Below, one piece after another: positions 60,518 to 64,000 of a stretch of 64,000 bases of DNA. This DNA comes from Brevibacterium sp. S111. GTDB lineage: Bacteria; Actinomycetota; Actinomycetes; Actinomycetales; Brevibacteriaceae. Location of the stretch: assembly GCF_004745075.1 (NCBI RefSeq), contig NZ_RHFH01000004.1, positions 186,001 through 250,000 on the forward strand, given 5' to 3'. The translations under genes were made by a program, and so were the position numbers. Position 1 is the stretch's first letter. Each line of letters opens with the position of its first letter. The notes under the pieces are model-generated. The model worked only from the letters and a program-made list of their open reading frames with translations, made no database searches and was not told the origin of the DNA.

Positions 60518-60608
60518 CCGCTAGCCGCACACCACCGTGGTCCTACAGGGCGGTGTGAAGCTACCGGTGATGGATGCAGTCGCCAGCTGTAGATGAAACG
60601 GCTAGCGG
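60518..60608. repeat. 91-bp segment bounded by a perfect 10-bp inverted repeat
   Basis: CCGCTAGCCG (60518-60527) and CGGCTAGCGG (60599-60608) are exact complements. Inside, CACACC and GGTGTG (about 60529-60557) can form a second stem, and CTAC/GTAG a third, giving a multibranched fold on paper. Confidence 0.6.
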
Positions 60609-60690
60609 TACAAAGCAGCGGAAACGGTGAGGGCCGCTTCCCTTTAGGCGGCAGATGCCTAGCCCAAGTGCGAGGCTGCCGGGGTGAGGC

Positions 60691-60765
60691 GGTGCGGAGA
60701 GAGATTCCCAGGGTGCGGCAGCGGCGGGAAGCGGGGTGCGGAGCGAGGTTTCCGGGGTGCGGCAG
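60691..60765. repeat. G-rich direct repeat, period 44 bp
   Basis: Two 31-nt copies (60691-60721 and 60735-60765) differ at four positions; each begins GGTGCGGAG and ends GGGTGCGGCAG. Confidence 0.85.
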
Positions 60766-60828
60766 CAGCGCTCGGCGGGGCCGCCGGGGCATGGCGGTGA
60801 GGTGCGGCCGAAGTCGGTGAATGCGCAA

Positions 60829-60861
60829 CGGCGCCGGGCAGAGAAATCTGCTCCGGCGCCG
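60829..60861 (-). terminator. Terminator-like hairpin of gltA
   Basis: CGGCGCCGG plus CAGA pair with TCTG and CCGGCGCCG around a GAAA loop with a small bulge; about 20 bp past the gltA stop. No T-tract. Confidence 0.7.
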
Positions 60862-60882
60862 CTTGACGCTGTCTCAGTCGAC

Positions 60883-62166
60883 TCAGCGGTCGCTGATCTC
60901 CTTGTAGTCGCGGGAGTGCGCACCCGTGTAGATCTGGCGCGGGCGGCCGATCTTCGTCTCGGGATCCTTGATCATTTCGCGCCACTGAGCGATCCAACCG
61001 GGCAGACGACCGACGGAGAAGAGCACAGTGAACATGTTCGTCGGGAATCCCAGAGCCTTGTAGATGAGGCCCGTGTAGAAGTCGACGTTCGGGTAGAGCT
61101 TGCGCTCGACGAAGTAGTCGTCGGCCAGCGCGATCTCCTCGAGCTGCTGAGCGAGCTCGAGCAGCGGATCGCCACCGGAACGAGCGAGCACCTCATCAGC
61201 GGTCTTCTTGATGATCTTTGCTCGCGGGTCGTAGTTCTTGTACACGCGGTGTCCGAAGCCCATGAGACGCACACCGTCTTCCTTGTTCTTCACCCGCTCC
61301 ATGAACTTCTTCGGACCGTCGTCCGAGGCGGCGATGTTCTGCAGCATCTCGAGCACTGCGGAGTTCGCTCCCCCGTGCAGCGGGCCGGCCAGGGCGTTGA
61401 CGCCGGCCGAAATCGACTGGAAGACGTTGGCCTGGGACGAGCCGACAAGACGCACGGTCGACGTTGAGCAGTTCTGCTCGTGATCGGCGTGGAGGATGAA
61501 CAGCTGATCCATGGCCTTCACAGCCAGCGGGTCCGGTTCGTACTCCTCGGCGGGAACACCGAAGTTCACGCGCAGAAAGTTTTCGACCAGGCTCAGCGAA
61601 TTGTCCGGGTGGATGACCGGCAGGCCCATGTTCTTCCGATGAGCGAGAGCCGCGATGGTCGGCATCTTCGCGAGCAGGCGGAACGATGAGGTATCGATCT
61701 GATCTTCGTCAAAGACATCGAGGTCATCTTGGTAGAACGTCGACAAAGCCGCGACCGCCGCTGCAACCATAGGCATCGGATGCGCATCGTAGGGGAAAGC
61801 GCGGAAGAACCGGCGCAGATCCTCATGCACGATCGTGTGTCCGCGCAGGCGGGCGTCGAAGGCATCGTACTGTTCCTGCGTCGGCAGCTCACCGTAGATG
61901 AGGAGGTAGCAGACTTCGACGAAGTTCGACTGTTCAGCGAGCTGTTCGATCGGATAGCCGCGGTACTGCAGCACACCTTCGTCACCATCGATGAAGGTGA
62001 TCGACGACGAGGTGGATGCAGTGTTGGCAAACCCTGGATCGTAGGTCACCGAGCCGGTCTCTTTCAGCAGAGAGCCGATACGGTATCCGTTGTTGCCCGC
62101 TGACGCCGACACCTCGGGCAGCGTCAGCTCCGTATCAGCGATCCTGAGGTTCGCCTCCGAAGTCAT
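60883..62166 (-). CDS. gltA: Citrate synthase
   Basis: A 427-aa type II (hexameric, NADH-sensitive family) citrate synthase. Active-site regions are HADHEQNCSTSTVR, NALAGPLHGGANS (catalytic His), GFGHRVYKNYDPR (His) and the Asp in NVDFYTGLIY. It condenses oxaloacetate and acetyl-CoA. AGGAG with 6-nt spacing precedes the ATG. A -10-like TAGTCT stands at 62230-62235 on the minus strand. Monocistronic between repeats and dapC. Confidence 0.96.
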   Translation of the reverse strand: MTSEANLRIADTELTLPEVSASAGNNGYRIGSLLKETGSVTYDPGFANTASTSSSITFIDGDEGVLQYRGYPIEQLAEQSNFVEVCYLLIYGELPTQEQYDAFDARLRGHTIVHEDLRRFFRAFPYDAHPMPMVAAAVAALSTFYQDDLDVFDEDQIDTSSFRLLAKMPTIAALAHRKNMGLPVIHPDNSLSLVENFLRVNFGVPAEEYEPDPLAVKAMDQLFILHADHEQNCSTSTVRLVGSSQANVFQSISAGVNALAGPLHGGANSAVLEMLQNIAASDDGPKKFMERVKNKEDGVRLMGFGHRVYKNYDPRAKIIKKTADEVLARSGGDPLLELAQQLEEIALADDYFVERKLYPNVDFYTGLIYKALGFPTNMFTVLFSVGRLPGWIAQWREMIKDPETKIGRPRQIYTGAHSRDYKEISDR

Positions 62167-62297
62167 TCGATCTCCTCACCGTTGACGTACCCCAAGAACT
62201 TCCTGAGGTGTCTTGCACAGTTCCTTCAAAGACTACCGACAAGTGCAGGAATGAGAAAATCAGTTCACCCTGCATCTACTCGTCAGTAATACTGTTG

Positions 62298-62316
62298 ATC
62301 TCGACAAATACGAGAT
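62298..62316. promoter_or_regulatory. Inverted repeat ATCTCG-N7-CGAGAT upstream of gltA
   Basis: A 6-bp perfect dyad with a 7-nt AT-rich spacer lies in the most AT-rich part of the gltA/dapC intergenic region, about 130 bp before the gltA start. Followed by T5 on the plus strand. Candidate operator. Confidence 0.4.
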
Positions 62317-62443
62317 TTTTCGTCCTGAATGCAGCCTCTGCGGACACTTGGCAGAAGCTTAGAATTCAAGGGTTCCTTCCTGATCGGACCCAGCACAGGG
62401 ATGCGCCCAGCGCAGAGTCCGCACGCCCGACCGATCCGCTCGG

Positions 62444-63565
62444 CTAGGCCGCTGCCTGACGAAGCCGCTCGGCTGCGGCCGAGATGCGCTCATCGGTGGC
62501 CGTCAACGCGATCCGCACATGGTCATCGGCTGCCTCACCATAGAATTCGCCCGGTCCGGCAACGATGCCCAGCTCAGCGAGATCGGCCAGTGAGTCCCAG
62601 CAGCTCTTCCCAGCCGTCGACCACAGGTAGAGTCCCGCGCTCGAATGATCGATGCGGAATCCGAAGTCGACGAGTCCAGAACGCAGCAGTTCCCGCCGCT
62701 GTCGATAGACCTCTTTCTGAGCCAGCACGTGTGCGGTGTCCCGCAGGCCGGCGATCATGGCCGCCTGGACCGGGAAGGGCACGATCATTCCCGCGTGCTT
62801 GCGCGAACGGGTCAGGTCGGCGATGAGCTCGCCGTCACCGGCGACGAACGCGGCACGGTAGCCGGCGAGATTCGACTGCTTCGACATCGAGTAGACGCTG
62901 AGCACACCCGTATGGGACTCCCCCGCGACCGAGAGCACGCTGGGAGCCGGTCCGTCCGATTCCCAGTTGAGCAGTCCGTAACATTCGTCGGACGCGAGAA
63001 CGACTCCGGCGGCACGAGCCCGGCGGACCACCTCGGCGAGGGTGTCGGCATCGAGCACCTCCCCGGTCGGGTTGCTCGGGGTGTTGATCCACACCAAGCC
63101 GATGCCCTCGAGCGAAACTCCGGCGACGATGTCGGCGGCGTCGATGCGACGGCACTCGACTCCCGCGATCGTTGCCCCCATCTCGTAGGTCGGGTAGGCC
63201 GCGGACGGGCAGGCCACGGCCAGCCCCCGCTGTCGAAGACCCAGCAGCGTGGGCAGCCAGGCCACGAGCTCCTTCGAGCCTACCGTCGGCAGGATCTCGG
63301 TGGCGGGATCGAGCTGGACGGAATGCCAGTTCTCATACCACCAGGCGATCGCTTCGCGCAGCTCGGCGGTTCCCGCCGTCGTCGGGTACCCGTGGGCGTC
63401 TGACGCATCGGCCAGAGCCCGACGGATCACCTCAGGCGTGGGATCGACGGGCGTGCCGATCGACAGATCGCACACACCATCGGAGTGTTCGGCCGCGCGG
63501 CGGCGGAAGTCGGTGAGCCGGTCCCAAGGGTAATCCGGCAGCTCAAGTCCGTAGGAGGTCACCAT
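62444..63565 (-). CDS. dapC: Succinyldiaminopimelate transaminase
   Basis: A 373-aa PLP-dependent aminotransferase (NTPSNPTGEVLDADTL, ASDECYGLLNWE, catalytic Lys in SMSKQSNLAGYRAAF). In actinobacteria the gene directly after this type of ferredoxin is dapC, which makes N-succinyl-LL-diaminopimelate from the keto acid. Starts 3 nt after the ferredoxin stop with GGAGG upstream; certainly co-transcribed. Confidence 0.92.
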   Translation of the reverse strand: MVTSYGLELPDYPWDRLTDFRRRAAEHSDGVCDLSIGTPVDPTPEVIRRALADASDAHGYPTTAGTAELREAIAWWYENWHSVQLDPATEILPTVGSKELVAWLPTLLGLRQRGLAVACPSAAYPTYEMGATIAGVECRRIDAADIVAGVSLEGIGLVWINTPSNPTGEVLDADTLAEVVRRARAAGVVLASDECYGLLNWESDGPAPSVLSVAGESHTGVLSVYSMSKQSNLAGYRAAFVAGDGELIADLTRSRKHAGMIVPFPVQAAMIAGLRDTAHVLAQKEVYRQRRELLRSGLVDFGFRIDHSSAGLYLWSTAGKSCWDSLADLAELGIVAGPGEFYGEAADDHVRIALTATDERISAAAERLRQAAA

Positions 63566-63568
63566 TGC

Positions 63569-63895
63569 TCAGACGTCGTGGCTCTGCGGGGGAAGGGCGG
63601 AGATGATCGGATGATCCTTGTGGGTGTTGCCGAGCTTCGCGGCACCACCGGGCGATCCGAGGTCATCGAAGAATTCGACGTTCGCCTTGTAGTACTCTTC
63701 CCATTCGTCCGGGACATCGTCCTCGTAGAAGATCGCCTCGACGGGGCAGACAGGTTCACAGGCACCGCAGTCGACACACTCATCGGGGTGGATGTAGAGA
63801 CTGCGTTCGCCCTCGTAGATGCAGTCGACAGGGCATTCGTCGATGCACGCCTTGTCTTTGAGATCGACACAGGGCTGGGCAATGATGTACGTCAC
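63569..63895 (-). CDS. fdxA: 7Fe ferredoxin ([3Fe-4S][4Fe-4S])
   Basis: A 108-aa ferredoxin. The cysteine pattern is TYIIAQPCVDLKDKACIDEC, then ECPVDCIYEG and DECVDCGACEPVCPVEAI, typical of the 7Fe type. A GTG start at 63895 lies 8 nt after GAGGAG; the upstream ATG in the same frame is less well placed. Immediately upstream of dapC, the arrangement of mycobacterial fdxC-dapC. Electron partner unknown (the gene may be called fdxC in other schemes). Confidence 0.92.
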   Translation of the reverse strand: MTYIIAQPCVDLKDKACIDECPVDCIYEGERSLYIHPDECVDCGACEPVCPVEAIFYEDDVPDEWEEYYKANVEFFDDLGSPGGAAKLGNTHKDHPIISALPPQSHDV

Positions 63896-64000
63896 TGGAC
63901 TGACTCCTCGCAAGACTCACAGATGGTGCGCATATACGTCCCACAATACGCCTTCGCCCGATCTCCTTGCCCACCCGTCTCGGGTGATTCGCATTGCATC

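Larger units (their letters stand above)
60156..60828. other. Gene-free, repeat-rich convergent intergenic region
   Basis: About 670 bp without a credible protein gene. It holds a diverged duplication (copies near 60300-60345 and 60535-60580, both containing GTGGTCCT, CAGGGCG and GGTGA), a 10-bp inverted repeat that brackets the second copy, and a G-rich 44-bp-period repeat (60691-60765). A structured non-coding RNA is possible but unproven. Confidence 0.6.

Overview
The window is high-GC actinobacterial chromosome. Gene families and order match the Mycobacterium/Streptomyces core: mycothiol-type SigR/RsrA, the AdnAB helicase-nuclease pair, a fused 2-oxoglutarate decarboxylase/dehydrogenase (Kgd), UPF0182, DUF3107, DUF3117, and dapC-ferredoxin next to gltA. 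The protein style suggests Micrococcales, possibly Brevibacterium. That placement is inference, since no rRNA is present. Most of the window is ordinary core genome; about 4 kb (14.9-17.9 kb and 59.95-60.88 kb) is gene-poor.

Layout. 0-1.6 kb: two tandem CNNM/CBS (CorC-like) membrane proteins. 1.7-7.6 kb: GuaB1-type purine enzyme divergent from kgd, which is coupled to a degenerate SGNH-like protein. 7.7-13.9 kb: the 24-aa ribosomal protein bL37, the redox-stress pair sigR-rsrA with a visible SigR-type promoter, then doxX-aroA-rsgA-hisN-aminotransferase. 14.1-17.5 kb: two YceI proteins flanking the initiator tRNA and a decayed IS1249-like transposase, then an orphan phosphoribosyltransferase. 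18-24.9 kb: UPF0182 plus a Lon-like PDZ protease (minus strand), divergent from a zinc metalloprotease-Nudix pair, then a YgjP-like metallopeptidase. 25-30.7 kb: a stretch with DnaA-box-like 9-mers, an orphan TOMM/ThiF-like protein, uvrD2, nudC and a kinase-fold protein. 30.8-37.3 kb: adnB and adnA.

37.4-45.7 kb: TetR, DUF3107, ferritin-like protein, RhlE-type DEAD-box helicase, acyltransferase, PHP phosphatase divergent from aminopeptidase P, and a P1 peptidase. 45.8-54.3 kb: secreted phosphoesterase, MgtE-N/CBS protein, DUF1003, mrp, polysaccharide deacetylase, tatB, alkyltransferase-like protein, O-methyltransferase, DUF3117. 54.4-60 kb: a minus-strand operon dapE-LOG-folP2-divIVA-like-mannosyltransferase, divergent from dapD. 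60-64 kb: repeat-rich non-coding DNA, gltA, dapC and a 7Fe ferredoxin.

Functional links: DapC, DapD and DapE are three steps of the succinylase lysine/diaminopimelate pathway. GltA, Kgd and the ferredoxin belong to central carbon and redox metabolism. AdnAB, UvrD2 and the alkyltransferase-like protein cover DNA repair. SigR/RsrA is a thiol-redox switch.

The regulatory feature seen most often is a -10 hexamer of the form TAGNNT placed 6-7 nt before the start codon, which implies leaderless transcripts for at least nine genes. Several perfect inverted repeats sit in promoters, and several proteins have kept a fold but lost expected catalytic or metal-binding residues (SGNH-like, NudC, kinase-like, AdnA motor, alkyltransferase-like).
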